Source: Leptolyngbya sp. PCC 7375 (GTDB lineage: Bacteria; Cyanobacteriota; Cyanobacteriia; Phormidesmidales; Phormidesmidaceae). From it: a stretch of DNA of 64,000 bases. Position 1 is the stretch's first letter, and each line of letters opens with the position of its first letter. The position numbers were made by a program, and so were the translations under genes. This document shows, piece after piece, positions 30,501-38,165 of this stretch. The stretch is taken from the NCBI RefSeq assembly GCF_000316115.1, contig NZ_JH993797.1, positions 7,041,961 through 7,105,960 on the forward strand, in the 5' to 3' direction. Under the pieces are notes generated by a model. It was not told the origin of the DNA and ran no database searches. It worked only from the letters and a program-made list of their open reading frames with translations.

Positions 30501-31416
30501 AGATGGGGGGCACATCAGCCGCTGGTAACGACCGCTCGGCAGTGCCAGTGCCGTTAATCACAATCACATCGATGGGAAAGCCTGCGCCTTGTTTGCGGTA
30601 GAGATCACCCCAGATCGACAGATGCTGGGTAACGCGATAGTGCTGATAGAGCAGATGATAAAAGGCCCGACTCTCACGACTGTTATAGCGTTCAGATCGC
30701 TGGTCTGTGTCGCGTCCTAATTTACCGCCTAGAATCAAAACCGCTCGGCCATCCGGTTTCATTGCCTGTAGGGCATTGAGTGAGATCACCTGATCAATTT
30801 GGCTAGTCCAGGTGTCATACATCCGAAATCGGCGAGTACGGCGATTGTCATCGACAACGGTCCCGAAAGGCGGATTGCAGATAACGACATCCACCTGCTC
30901 CGTTGGATGGTAAACCAGTGCATCTTCTTGGGTGAGTTGCCTGTAACCACAAGTCGCCAGCTCACCATAGCGATCTGGATTAATCTCGTTAGCGATCACC
31001 TGACCGGATGTGGCTCCCAATAACAAGGCTCCATGGCCTGCAGAGGGTTCATACACCGTTGTCTCTGGCGTAATTCCGGCAAGCACACTGGCAAAGTAAG
31101 CAATGGGCACCGGAGTGCTGTACGCCTGCTGTAGAACTGAGGTGGATGACTTTACTCCCAGCTTAGGTTGTCGCTGAAGCAGGTCCACCAGTAAGTCATA
31201 AGCCTGATGCGTAGTCTCAGCCTGGGCAATCAACTGCCGTGCAGACCTTACCACCCCTACTTCAATGGCCTCATCCACCTGTTTTGCCAGTGCGGTTCCT
31301 GGCCGCACCGGTTCACCCAAAATCTCTGCAGCAAACTGTCGCGCTGCCACAATCGTGGCAAAGCCCTGACCACTCTGAAAATGGTTGGTAAATGCTGCTG
31401 CCAGAGATGCCTGCAT
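24595..31416 (-). CDS. Methyltransferase / strawberry-notch-type SF2 helicase / DUF3991-Toprim fusion
   Basis: This 2273-residue protein has three enzymatic parts. Residues 1-330 are an N6-type DNA methyltransferase (VYEPSAGHGALLLG, NPPFG). Residues about 500-1250 are an SF2 helicase of the strawberry-notch group: FITGDQTGIGKGR near 575, ILILDEAHQAGG near 701, SSATY, and MLGRIHRTGQ near 1104. The C-terminal part from about 1900 resembles DUF3991 plus Toprim (LLTESPIDAMSLAV near 2100, VVAAFDADKAGE), as in primases of mobile elements. It probably handles plasmid DNA during replication or transfer. It ends the long operon; its ATG overlaps the previous TGA by one base. Residues 340-486 are low in hydrophobics and coincide with another ORF in a different frame. 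A truncated paralogue lies at 1-1436. Confidence 0.9.
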   Translation of the reverse strand: MQASLAAAFTNHFQSGQGFATIVAARQFAAEILGEPVRPGTALAKQVDEAIEVGVVRSARQLIAQAETTHQAYDLLVDLLQRQPKLGVKSSTSVLQQAYSTPVPIAYFASVLAGITPETTVYEPSAGHGALLLGATSGQVIANEINPDRYGELATCGYRQLTQEDALVYHPTEQVDVVICNPPFGTVVDDNRRTRRFRMYDTWTSQIDQVISLNALQAMKPDGRAVLILGGKLGRDTDQRSERYNSRESRAFYHLLYQHYRVTQHLSIWGDLYRKQGAGFPIDVIVINGTGTAERSLPAADVPPIYSSFDDLKECLPNDPIHHDFSLDLPVYDPALSQLSNAVETSVAAVPVYRAAAPGDSISRRENLSGTDANATGPNDSTIGSGDIAQRDSGDAGQKSGKTGFSPDSAAAGGQRSGHLATAVERDSDSQHLAIPGTAETLWRGLPRDGPDLAQPSRISRLASPPRRYPSGGLAGHPNPLTPESTMDAQPRQVPYLPKSQGTTTQTLIPFNMASAAQVALERFEQHYGNIDDYLAARLGYGSRSELYQYLSAEQIDAAALAISHIEQEAGFITGDQTGIGKGRLCASIIRYAQQQGKIAVFVTKDKPLYADMMRDVTDIGMRGFRPFITDSSTEIPLANGGSLKTSGAAQQKQQMGDMMRRGTVQPYSAVFTTYSQLQTVGKKEPLRRQFLRSITPNAILILDEAHQAGGSQQRWQANGPPDRATFVRELIDKSAGVFYSSATYAKRPDVMDLYARRTDLRLGVSSITALENILTRGGVPLQQIVASKFVASGQMLRRERSYEGITFQAQTVPVDREVADQFSAAMRAIKDFDRAKQKAIKELSKELKAAAKALSEDGAIGDVGAKSTNFTSLMHNCIEQGLLAQKAEATVRAAMEALERGEKPVIAVANTMGSFIQAYADAHDLNDRDPIDLSFADLLERYLERSRDVITRDYRGEMTRHRLNDDQLGMNGVMAYEDALETIREGDFSSIPISPIDYIEQQLEQAGYQVAEVTGRKAGIHYDADGTTAYKVRPDQESTAKAKIDAVARFNAGDADVILLNCSGSTGISLHASEKFADQRPRHMIVAQAERDINVFMQMLGRIHRTGQVELPRYTLLMGDIPAEKRPGAILCRKMASLNANTTAARETDISLSNVVDFMNLYGEQVVSDLLNDDPELNAKLDFPTAQASGDASEIALVKKVTGRIPLLPVAEQEAVYSLIESEYQDLVDQARSMGENILEADQLDLDARPLARMEVIADESETQSEFTGSVYLEVVDAKSETKPLTQLQVINAVRESLGLEVVEQVAEHDPDTLEVKAQQQISDTINTLTEETETYRVTMVQKKRELEAITKFNDRLDNQVLQVTGVLQDFAPGATVQILTAGQRLTFYGVVAGIEQKHRSGSPAAPNNWKLRIFVADTMRQLTVPLSKVNSHREGALRINREEKDFFGTDIYELFDTRQTAGRVNRQIFTGNLIRAFEKYPGGKLVNYTDYQGDVRQGLMMAKGFDITETLKKEPVVFKQPYQVKVFLTDLTQREGVVKTLDELLLVKAQRNGNGFVVQAPKSKESGGKYYLDEGLIAAAGSDFYSVSNRMEVVVPSERLESTLTVLMVERGYALAAFEHQEIAREYLGITLPELTTVETEPVPPMSVLPRVVQPKPIQPILKKKAVNPEPVPVAQKPEVAEKTMPMGYLEKRVIRFLKEAGIYQAVLESDDFHFKIENEPYIPLVVERHGEELYLTHYLSQNGDTFIDTEMVFLFQGERLEFKETAVQNPLQGGELRAPDRSFGQVFSKNILVQGFAEAANAQWQVQERDDQVPEVATVIEVGEQQSETASEVNLFDVEQFSTTAGQPRGEATGPDPTWNVSAKTPEETPSVEKPLTPVKQVINHPISKPSLQEVADEVRNLDLEVIAANLGLEQDRYDRHKWRDGDHIISISQTLFMDWLADKGGGGAIDLVMHVQGVEFRSAVEWLSGQDLSAVPVIPVRQTETDAEPKRLEMPEANEHRWAGVKEYLVHRRKLPEALVDRVHEKGLVYADDHQNAVFVRHGLQAGGWQRGEVTGASLRGTWGEHNSYHRLVPGSVRELGWFRIGTGQGPVQRVLLTESPIDAMSLAVLDKERRQQAGVTVYLSTDGTGGVPVEALKAVLQRNGQVVAAFDADKAGEMMAWRVAAQVPGVRRLRPACGKDWNERLVNHGQPGQAQQTDLDREQLQPLWQWHQVAWKLGRSEKYLTRIAEVATDVVQGKPLSEKAQMVMQKDFRMSQNQCQKRSATQSM
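29973..30464 (-). CDS. Overlapping-frame protein inside the helicase fusion gene (163 aa, unknown)
   Basis: The ORF lies wholly inside the 2273-aa gene, shifted by one base. Its ATG at 30464 follows AAGGAG by 10 bases. Its TAA is 15 bases before an in-frame ATG (29958) of the larger gene, where the helicase part begins (MDAQPRQVPYLP). The product reads like an ordinary folded protein: KPQWLPSLFIVRLPQEIQSL, then a helical stretch (LALMQTRLDRMIQQSA) and LDTWRQQWSETLILNTWRFQ, with several Trp, Leu and Phe residues. The larger frame across the same DNA is rich in S, G, D, A and P with almost no aromatic residues. This is either true overprinting over a disordered linker, or a separate gene between a methyltransferase and a helicase whose frames happen to be open. 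No function is recognised. Confidence 0.6.
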   Translation of the reverse strand: MTPSTMISPWTYPFMTQRYPSFQTLWKPQWLPSLFIVRLPQEIQSLDEKTYLALMQTRLDRMIQQSAQATSLKETQAMLAKSLEKLDSAQTVPLLEDNDLDTWRQQWSETLILNTWRFQEQLRHYGVAFPVTDLISPNHPEFLDWQALHDDTPLEDWLVTLTP

Positions 31417-32963
31417 CAGCCCATCTCCAGCTGTTGTGAGGCCACTGGTTTAATGGCGGATACTGAGGGCCGCATCTGTACCGACTGCATCCGCTGGGCC
31501 AACCGATCAAAGTGGGCAAAGTCCTTTGGCCCCAACTTGGAAAAGACTTCTCCTGCTTGCCGTTGAAAGACCACACCCCGTCCCTGACGCTTATCCGTAA
31601 TCCGCAACAGATTACCCGCTCCCATTTCCAACTTGAACTGGCCACCGTCTTTGTCCCAACAATGGGCACGGGCAATATTGCGCAAGAAAACACGAACCGT
31701 TCGTTCCACCCGATCTGTTTTGGCTGTGTAGTTGGCTTCAACATCCAGAGCCCCTTGAGGCATGACCCGCTGATCTCGTTTAAGTGAGATCAGGTCCTGT
31801 CGTTGAAAATCACTCAGCCGGTCACTCATCTCCAGTAGTTTGATACGGTGTCCCAGCCCCAACTGTCGAAAGGCTTGAAACTGCATCAACACCCCCTGCT
31901 GATCTCGTAAGGTATAGAGATTGGTGCCCTTAAACGAGAGTCGATAGTTGCCCAGTCGGTAGTGATGTTCTCCTGTGCGTTCATAGCTGCGGTGGAACAG
32001 GTCCAAAACAGCATGAGCCAACCGCTGATCTCGGAGTACCTGGGGCTGCCGTGAAAGCCACTGAGCCCCCCGCTTCATCTGAGTCTTGACTTGCTGTTTC
32101 CAGTCTGTCGTAGCCGCCTGTAGCGTTTGACGAGTTTGCTCATGGGGGATTTTAGCAATCTCTCGATCTAAAACTGCCAGTGCAGGTGGACTGTCCTCAG
32201 TCGGTGTTTGCTCTGCTGTAACAGATTCGGACTCATCACCCAACTGTGCCATCCGCATCCGTTCAGTGATGTTATAAAATGTTTGCCAGTCAGCCTGAGT
32301 TACCTGCTCATCCAGGATGGTGTCTTGTCGTGCCGACAAAATGACATCCTCCTCTCGGGAAACAGAGAGGAGATCGCCCTGCTGTTGAATGGTGTGCTGA
32401 CCAATGGCAACAGCCTGATAGGTAGGTGTTTCCTGTCCCAGAGGATTGAGCAACTGCTGAGCCGCCACAGCTACATCATTTGCCAGGTCTGATGTGATTA
32501 GATTTGATGCTGGTAATAGTTCCTCTTCAACGGGTTCAGCGATTGGCTCCGATTCAGGCGATGCCTGCTCAAGTGTGAGCTGAATCTGATTGACCGTAAC
32601 CGTGCCGTCCCGTTCTTCTCGAAACAGCACCTGCCCCTGATCTCGAATTTCAATATTGGGAACCTTGCCCTCGTAGTCGTTTGGATCGCTATCGGGTGTG
32701 ACCGGTCGCTGAAGAGCACCCACAATCACCTTCAGCGTATTGGGTGTCAGTTCTCGCCGTTGGGTGCCATCGGCCAGGGTGCCATACACCACCCGGCGTC
32801 CCATCTGGATGCGGAGGCTATCTTCAATAGGAACAACAGGTTGTTGAGTCTGACGGTGTAGTGTGGCATAGAGTCGCTGGGTGACCTGACCAATGGCCAT
32901 CAGCAGTTGAGCCTCATCTTCCTGCATTGCCAGGGCGTCTTCTGTACGAATCGTAAATGGCAT
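31416..32963 (-). CDS. Conserved-looking plasmid protein of about 515 aa, unknown function
   Basis: I do not recognise this family. The frame can open at a TTG at 32987, but the AAGGAG site lies best before the ATG at 32963 (MPFTIRTEDALAMQ), with another ATG at 32969. Residues 1-140 look compact (LRIQMGRRVVYGTLADG). Residues about 150-270 are acidic and probably flexible. The C-terminal half is basic and helical (WKQQVKTQMKRGAQWLSRQP, FRQLGLGHRIKLLEMSDRLS) and could bind DNA. There is no signal peptide or membrane helix, so it is probably cytoplasmic. It sits between a small protein and the helicase fusion, overlapping the latter by one base (TGATG). That suggests a role in DNA processing for replication or transfer. 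Confidence 0.75.
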   Translation of the reverse strand: MPFTIRTEDALAMQEDEAQLLMAIGQVTQRLYATLHRQTQQPVVPIEDSLRIQMGRRVVYGTLADGTQRRELTPNTLKVIVGALQRPVTPDSDPNDYEGKVPNIEIRDQGQVLFREERDGTVTVNQIQLTLEQASPESEPIAEPVEEELLPASNLITSDLANDVAVAAQQLLNPLGQETPTYQAVAIGQHTIQQQGDLLSVSREEDVILSARQDTILDEQVTQADWQTFYNITERMRMAQLGDESESVTAEQTPTEDSPPALAVLDREIAKIPHEQTRQTLQAATTDWKQQVKTQMKRGAQWLSRQPQVLRDQRLAHAVLDLFHRSYERTGEHHYRLGNYRLSFKGTNLYTLRDQQGVLMQFQAFRQLGLGHRIKLLEMSDRLSDFQRQDLISLKRDQRVMPQGALDVEANYTAKTDRVERTVRVFLRNIARAHCWDKDGGQFKLEMGAGNLLRITDKRQGRGVVFQRQAGEVFSKLGPKDFAHFDRLAQRMQSVQMRPSVSAIKPVASQQLEMG

Positions 32964-32976
32964 AGTCATTCTCTCC

Positions 32977-33285
32977 TTACGATGCAATCCGGTTGACTAA
33001 CACGTCTCGGCCTACTTGAAATAGGGCCATCTCATCATCAAAGCGATATTCCACAAATCGGGGCTGATAGTCGGCTAAACAATCTCGGGCCATTAGCAAC
33101 ACCCCATCCACCGACTTGAGATAGAGCACATCTTCAAAAAACACTTCGATCACGCTAGGGACATAGCCCAGCGGCAACGGTGGTCTTTGTTGAGCCTCCG
33201 TTACGGTCTCCAAAATCTCAGGCATCTCCGCCAGTAGATCCTGGGTTTGGGGTAAAACAGTTTCAAGTAATGGTTTGGTTAGCAT
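32977..33285 (-). CDS. Small transfer-operon protein (102 aa), unknown
   Basis: The start ATG overlaps the stop of the coupling-protein gene by one base (TAATG), and its own stop TAA lies inside the ribosome site of the next gene, so translation is tightly coupled. The protein is acidic (MLTKPLLETVLPQTQDLLAE at the N-terminus; VIEVFFEDVLYLKSVDGVLL in the middle) and has no membrane segment. No domain was recognised. Position suggests a helper of the coupling protein or of the following DNA-processing proteins. Confidence 0.75.
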   Translation of the reverse strand: MLTKPLLETVLPQTQDLLAEMPEILETVTEAQQRPPLPLGYVPSVIEVFFEDVLYLKSVDGVLLMARDCLADYQPRFVEYRFDDEMALFQVGRDVLVNRIAS

Positions 33286-34976
33286 TACAACACCTCGCTA
33301 AATTCATCTTCAGTCAGGTCACCCTCGTAAGGGATATCCACATTTGTTGGCAACGGAAAAAACGTCTTAGCAATGGTTTGTCTAACTTCATTGGCTTCAC
33401 TCAAATTGGCCATGTCGTCCTGCTGCGCAGCCCTTGAGATCAGTCGGTCTCGCACACTCTGTTGCCATAGCAGTTCACTCCGATGCTGGCGTTTGATATG
33501 CTTCGGGCTCAATCTGACCTTCAGCCGTAGTGGAATCGAGGCTTCTTTACCACTGCGATAGGCCGGATTGATAAAGACACATTCCCCCTGGTCCAGTTTC
33601 AAAATCTGGTCAGGTGTTAGCAGTGGGACTCGCTGTAATTGCTCTGACCGACTGCGGCTCGTATGCTGGCCATAGCTGCGGGACCGGGTAGTGTATTTCA
33701 CTTCTTTATCCCCCAGATAGCCTGAAAACTCTTGAGCCGTTTCCCGGTCCTTGGGATTAAAAAAGATCTTGGTCCCACAGGCCGCAAAGATAGCACGGGA
33801 TAGTTCACGACCATAAATATGTTGTAGCTGAGCAAAGTTCTGATAGCCCAGCAGAGCCACAAACCCATTGGAACGGAACTCATTAATCCATTTGGGTAAA
33901 TCCGGTAGATAGAGCGTCGGTAGTTCATCCAGTGCAATTACCAGGGGTTGTTTACGAGGCACGGCAAAATTACGAGTGACGATCAGGTGCAGAACAGCGG
34001 CTATAAGCGGATTGACTGCATCTCGTTTTTGAATGTCTGCCTGCAGAAAAAGAATCTGTTTACCCGTGAGGTCTAATGGAATCGTTGTTTTGCCACAGAA
34101 GCTCGACACCAGCTGTTTTCCGGTAAATGTCTTGAAAGTACGCTGAGCTGTCGCCACAATCCCCGAAATCTGCTTTTCTGCCCCATCGGACGCTAATAGC
34201 TGACTAAAGCTATCCAGGGTCCAGGACGGCACCCAGGACGTTTCGCCCGCCGCTCGAACCCGTTTGGGTAAATCTGCAAGATTTAAAATCTTGCTCGCCA
34301 TCAGCAAATCCTGATAGGGTGTCAGCTTGGCCAGCAGCATCACCGCTTCTACCAGGTTGGTACCTGCCGAATTGAAAAAGTCATTTTCTCGGTAGCCGCT
34401 GTCCCGTTGGGTATTACGCTGAATCACATTAGCCAGCTGCGCTGCCATCAGTGAATCGGTTGCATCGGCTAGAAAGTCTAACGGGTTACAGATGCCTGTA
34501 TAGAGCTGACCCGGTGCAAAGATAGACACCTTATAGCCCTGACTGGCGGCCCAGGCGGCATGGGTCGCTACCTGAGAGCCCTTAAAGTCATACACCAGAA
34601 TGGGAAAGCCCTGTTCAATGGCAGAACAAATGGCTGGATCAATGATGCTAAAGGTTTTACCCGAATCCGGCGCACCCGCTACGACAATACTTTGCTGAGC
34701 CTGGGGAATCTCTAAATCTCCTGCCTTGAGAGATACTTTAGCCGTCTTACCTTGCTTTCGTTGCTGTCGAGCTGTGGCTTTAGCCTTCTGTCGTTCTTGT
34801 CGTCCTCCAAAACGTCCCGTTGAAAGTTGCCCCTTTGACGCGGTTCCCCCCAGCAAACTCATGCCTGCCCACAAAATACCTAGACCCAGCAGCAAAAATC
34901 CCATACCCGACTCCATGAGCGGTTTTAGTAACGCTCTTAGATCCAGAGATTGAGTCTGTAGGAGAACATTACTCAT
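33285..34976 (-). CDS. VirD4/TraD-type conjugative coupling ATPase
   Basis: This 563-residue protein has a short hydrophobic N-terminus (GMGFLLLGLGILWAGMSLLG). A P-loop follows near residue 100 (VVAGAPDSGKTFSIIDPAIC) and a Walker B near 345 (PLVIALDELPTLYLP). A typical coupling-protein core includes KWINEFRSNGFVALLGYQNF and a late SGYLGDKEV segment. Such ATPases bring the relaxase-DNA complex to the secretion channel at the inner membrane and pump DNA. It is shorter at the N-terminus than many VirD4 proteins, with one membrane segment visible. The ATG overlaps the 3' end of the previous exported-protein gene by 8 bases. The neighbouring VirB-like genes support a conjugation role. Confidence 0.92.
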   Translation of the reverse strand: MSNVLLQTQSLDLRALLKPLMESGMGFLLLGLGILWAGMSLLGGTASKGQLSTGRFGGRQERQKAKATARQQRKQGKTAKVSLKAGDLEIPQAQQSIVVAGAPDSGKTFSIIDPAICSAIEQGFPILVYDFKGSQVATHAAWAASQGYKVSIFAPGQLYTGICNPLDFLADATDSLMAAQLANVIQRNTQRDSGYRENDFFNSAGTNLVEAVMLLAKLTPYQDLLMASKILNLADLPKRVRAAGETSWVPSWTLDSFSQLLASDGAEKQISGIVATAQRTFKTFTGKQLVSSFCGKTTIPLDLTGKQILFLQADIQKRDAVNPLIAAVLHLIVTRNFAVPRKQPLVIALDELPTLYLPDLPKWINEFRSNGFVALLGYQNFAQLQHIYGRELSRAIFAACGTKIFFNPKDRETAQEFSGYLGDKEVKYTTRSRSYGQHTSRSRSEQLQRVPLLTPDQILKLDQGECVFINPAYRSGKEASIPLRLKVRLSPKHIKRQHRSELLWQQSVRDRLISRAAQQDDMANLSEANEVRQTIAKTFFPLPTNVDIPYEGDLTEDEFSEVL

Positions 34977-35502
34977 GGAGTGAAGGCAGATTATCTACCG
35001 TAACAACGGCATAGTGGGTGCCATCAAAGGCAACGGTAAATCGCTGTAGCTGTTGACCTTCAAGCTGATGCAGTGTGAGTGTGGGCAACCCTGATTGCAA
35101 GGTATCAGTTACGGATAACAGTTCAGTATCCGGTGGCAGATGAGGATCCAGATAGGTATTGAACACAGGCTGATAACTCGCCTGCCCTGGGATGTAACCA
35201 AGAAAAGCACAACCTGCTTTTCCACAGAGGGGTTGCTGATCGCTATTTGCTAAACGGGTATCCACCAGATATAGGGGTGCTGACTGTCGGGGTTGATGAA
35301 CTTTCAACACCCGCATCTGGCTGAGATTCACTGGCTCAGGTGACGACAGATGCTCCTCACCAATTTGTTTCAACAGCTCAGGTGGAGCAATCTCCCCTGC
35401 CAGTTGCCAACCCGTCTGGGCTGTTGATGACGTTTTGGCATACACCCCCATAGCTAGAGCTGTTGAGAGACCACCCAGCATTAACCATCTCCGATACCCC
35501 AT
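34969..35502 (-). CDS. Exported protein of the transfer operon (177 aa), unknown
   Basis: The N-terminus MGYRRWLMLGGLSTALAMGV is signal-peptide-like, with cleavage possible near AKTSSTAQ. The mature part has two close cysteines (PLCGKAGCAFLGYIPG) and a beta-rich C-terminus (LQRFTVAFDGTHYAVVTVDN), consistent with a periplasmic protein. The stop overlaps the coupling-protein start by 8 bases. No domain was recognised; it is probably an accessory of the channel. Confidence 0.75.
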   Translation of the reverse strand: MGYRRWLMLGGLSTALAMGVYAKTSSTAQTGWQLAGEIAPPELLKQIGEEHLSSPEPVNLSQMRVLKVHQPRQSAPLYLVDTRLANSDQQPLCGKAGCAFLGYIPGQASYQPVFNTYLDPHLPPDTELLSVTDTLQSGLPTLTLHQLEGQQLQRFTVAFDGTHYAVVTVDNLPSLHE

Positions 35503-35504
35503 GG

Positions 35505-35921
35505 CTAATCTCCTGAGGCATCCTGGGCCATTAGCTGCTCAGCAATGTCAGCCGGTACACCAAAGCTGACTAAGGTGGCCGCATCCACAGCACCGCCCCC
35601 TGACACAAGCACCTGCCAGGTTTCGTCAGACAGTTCCAATACCGTTTGGCCACCGGTTTCTCCCCATTGCCAGGTTGCTAGAGCATAGGTTTCAACAATG
35701 GTTGTGCGGGTAACAGAAGGTTGTTGGGCTGGCTCAGTGACATCAGCTAGAAGATAATCCAGAGTGGCTTGACTGACCTGTTCTGAGGCGTCTTCAGTAG
35801 TCTGAGCAATCTGAATAGGCTGGTTTTTAGGGGTGATCCCGTTCACAGTTGGACTGCTGATCACCACTAGCAGAATAGTGAAAACGACAATGGTCCATAA
35901 ACGATAGTGTTTTAAGCTCAT
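35505..35921 (-). CDS. Exported or membrane-anchored small protein (138 aa), unknown
   Basis: One hydrophobic N-terminal segment is visible (LWTIVVFTILLVVISSPTVN), either a signal peptide or an anchor. The rest is polar with a compact C-terminal part (ALATWQWGETGGQTVLELSD, then WQVLVSGGGAVDAATLVSFG). AGGAGA lies 9 bases before the ATG. It sits between the cell-wall hydrolase and another exported protein. No family was recognised. Confidence 0.72.
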   Translation of the reverse strand: MSLKHYRLWTIVVFTILLVVISSPTVNGITPKNQPIQIAQTTEDASEQVSQATLDYLLADVTEPAQQPSVTRTTIVETYALATWQWGETGGQTVLELSDETWQVLVSGGGAVDAATLVSFGVPADIAEQLMAQDASGD

Positions 35922-35933
35922 GATGAAACTCTC

Positions 35934-38162
35934 CTAATTTTTCAAACGATAGATACGACTTTGGCCAGCCCCGTAGACACCCGCAAAGTTAATGTCCGAA
36001 TCCCAGGTAAACCGGGCACGACTGGACGAATTAGATCTCACCTGGGTACAGCCCTGGTTCATACAAATGCCGATATGGCCTGCTGTAGACGCAATCACAA
36101 TGTCTCCAGGAGCGGCTTGAGATTGATTAATTTGAGTGCCTCGTCCTGCTTGTAAATCAGCTTCAACAGAGGGCACATAGTTGGTATTGGTACCCACTGG
36201 TTGAATACCTGCATTCGCCAGCACTCTGTTTACCGCCCAGGCACAGGCCAGGTTGCCACCATCAGGACCCGAAGAGCTATCAAACCGACCCATTTCTCCC
36301 ATGGACTGGAAGATTCGTTGATTCAAGTCACCGCCTGTCTGTTTGGCACAGCGTTTTCCACCCGAGGCCAATGCAGTCTCATAGCTCTGGAGTAGCTTTT
36401 CACCATAGCTTTTGAGCGTCAGCCGTCCATGGACATCGGAGGATCCCCCATCAATCTTGGCACCGGGTCCACCAAAGTGAATCTGACCCACCCGCTCAAT
36501 CAGCCGACCACCGGAAAAGCCTTCTTGCTGCGCCTGGGCAATATTGCGATTCTGATCCTGTTTGAAAATGCCATCCTGACGGGTGGACGGAAAGAACCGA
36601 TCAATCTCCGCATTGCTGATCGCACTACCCGAATCGACTTTAGCGAGAAATGCTGCTCCTCCAGACTGTTGTCGAATGGTGGCTCGCACATCGCTGCGAT
36701 AGCTCATGTACTGATAGCGACCTAATCCTCGACCACAGTTGCCATCACCATCACAGACATAGGCACCGACAGAATCATAATGACCTTCAATACTGGAGAA
36801 TGCCGCTGCCAGCGCTGAATAATCCACCCCGCCAGGACCATCACCGCAGAGACCAAATCCATCGCTGGTAAATCCGGGTAATGCTTCTGTAGGAATACCC
36901 AGCTGTCGTGCCTGGTCTAAGACTTCAGTGGGTAAAGACGCAGATGAACTGCTGCCCCCCTGCCCATCTAACAGACCCACCAGCATCATCGTGGTTTCGC
37001 TATAGCTCAGAAAAGGAACCGGTCCAATAAAGTAAGGCGTACAGCCCAGATCCGGGATACCCCGTTTACAGATGCGGAAAAACAAGGCCGTACTGACGCT
37101 CCCGGTTGATTCATCCACATCCCAGACAACAACCTTGGCTACCTTGCCAAAGGGATGCCGACCTGTGGGTTCTTTGCCACCATTGACCTGCCCCAGAATA
37201 CCTTCACCCCCGCGCACGTCCTGGTGCTTACCTGAAATCCATTGCTTGCCGTGGAGTGCCGGACTGGCAGTGAGTTCCACATGGGCACAGTCGGTCTCGC
37301 AGGCCACGTTAAAACCTGCCTGGTAGCTCCCTGAAATCGTATTCTGTCGTGATTGTTCTGCAGGACCATACGCCACATCCACCTGCCCCAGAAGTCCTAT
37401 CGAACCAATGGGGTTAGGCATCTGGTCAAAGGGAACATCGGCTAACCCAGGAACTCCACCCAGGGTGCTATTGCCCCAGTCGGTAAAGTTCTGCAGGGGG
37501 ACAGTATCAAGACCGGGAATATCGGTGATCGCAAAACTGTTTAGCTGATCGCCCAGGTCACCCAGGTTGAGTTGCCCCAGTTCTGGATATTCACCCAGTA
37601 ATTCTGCAATGGTGTCATTGGCCTGAGGATTAAATCCCGGTATTCCTGGCCAACGGCTTGAGATCAGTTCCTGAATCGGTGGAACCGCACCCATCTCAAA
37701 ATTACCCAGTCCTGGAATTGCCGTTACCAGATCGTCCAGGCTTTGCCATACAGCCATCTCCAGGGCTCCCAGAGCCACTTGCTCCAGGTCCAGCTGGGTT
37801 AGTTGAGCAACAGAGTAAAGATTAAACAGTTGGAGATAAAGACTGGTCTGAAAGTCTCCTAGCTTCAGATAGGTGTCAGCGGTTTGACCTGCCTGCCACA
37901 CCCGAGAAAGATCATAGTTGAGGGCATCATTCATTTCTGACGGAGCATCAAACGCACCATCGGAGAGAATGGATGGCAGGGTGCGAAATGTCAGCTGAGA
38001 CCAGTCAGGTATTTGACCATACTGATTCTCCCAGGTGACACCTACTGTAGGAATTCCATAGTCTTGAGCCGTGCTGATCTCACCCGGCAATAGCCATATG
38101 GCTAGAGTAACGACAACGATGATCAGGAAATTGCGGAGTGCACGAATAAATGGAGTTAGCAT
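35934..38162 (-). CDS. Two-domain peptidoglycan hydrolase of the conjugation system (VirB1-like role)
   Basis: The 742-residue protein starts with a hydrophobic export segment (FLIIVVVTLAIWLLPGEIST). Residues 30-400 are a long unassigned periplasmic part with several cysteines (ACETDCAHVELTAS). A lysozyme/SLT-like segment lies near 455-490 (AAFSSIEGHYDSVGAYVCDG, GRGLGRYQYMSY). A C-terminal NlpC/CHAP-like domain follows, with Cys in GNLACAWAVNRVL (about 640) and His in GDIVIASTAGHIGIC (about 692). It probably opens the cell wall for the transfer channel, as VirB1 does. The start follows AGGAGG by 6 bases, and that site contains the stop of the previous gene. Pairing a glycan-cleaving with a peptide-cleaving domain is known for conjugative hydrolases of Gram-positive elements. 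Confidence 0.82.
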   Translation of the reverse strand: MLTPFIRALRNFLIIVVVTLAIWLLPGEISTAQDYGIPTVGVTWENQYGQIPDWSQLTFRTLPSILSDGAFDAPSEMNDALNYDLSRVWQAGQTADTYLKLGDFQTSLYLQLFNLYSVAQLTQLDLEQVALGALEMAVWQSLDDLVTAIPGLGNFEMGAVPPIQELISSRWPGIPGFNPQANDTIAELLGEYPELGQLNLGDLGDQLNSFAITDIPGLDTVPLQNFTDWGNSTLGGVPGLADVPFDQMPNPIGSIGLLGQVDVAYGPAEQSRQNTISGSYQAGFNVACETDCAHVELTASPALHGKQWISGKHQDVRGGEGILGQVNGGKEPTGRHPFGKVAKVVVWDVDESTGSVSTALFFRICKRGIPDLGCTPYFIGPVPFLSYSETTMMLVGLLDGQGGSSSSASLPTEVLDQARQLGIPTEALPGFTSDGFGLCGDGPGGVDYSALAAAFSSIEGHYDSVGAYVCDGDGNCGRGLGRYQYMSYRSDVRATIRQQSGGAAFLAKVDSGSAISNAEIDRFFPSTRQDGIFKQDQNRNIAQAQQEGFSGGRLIERVGQIHFGGPGAKIDGGSSDVHGRLTLKSYGEKLLQSYETALASGGKRCAKQTGGDLNQRIFQSMGEMGRFDSSSGPDGGNLACAWAVNRVLANAGIQPVGTNTNYVPSVEADLQAGRGTQINQSQAAPGDIVIASTAGHIGICMNQGCTQVRSNSSSRARFTWDSDINFAGVYGAGQSRIYRLKN

Positions 38163-38165
38163 TGT

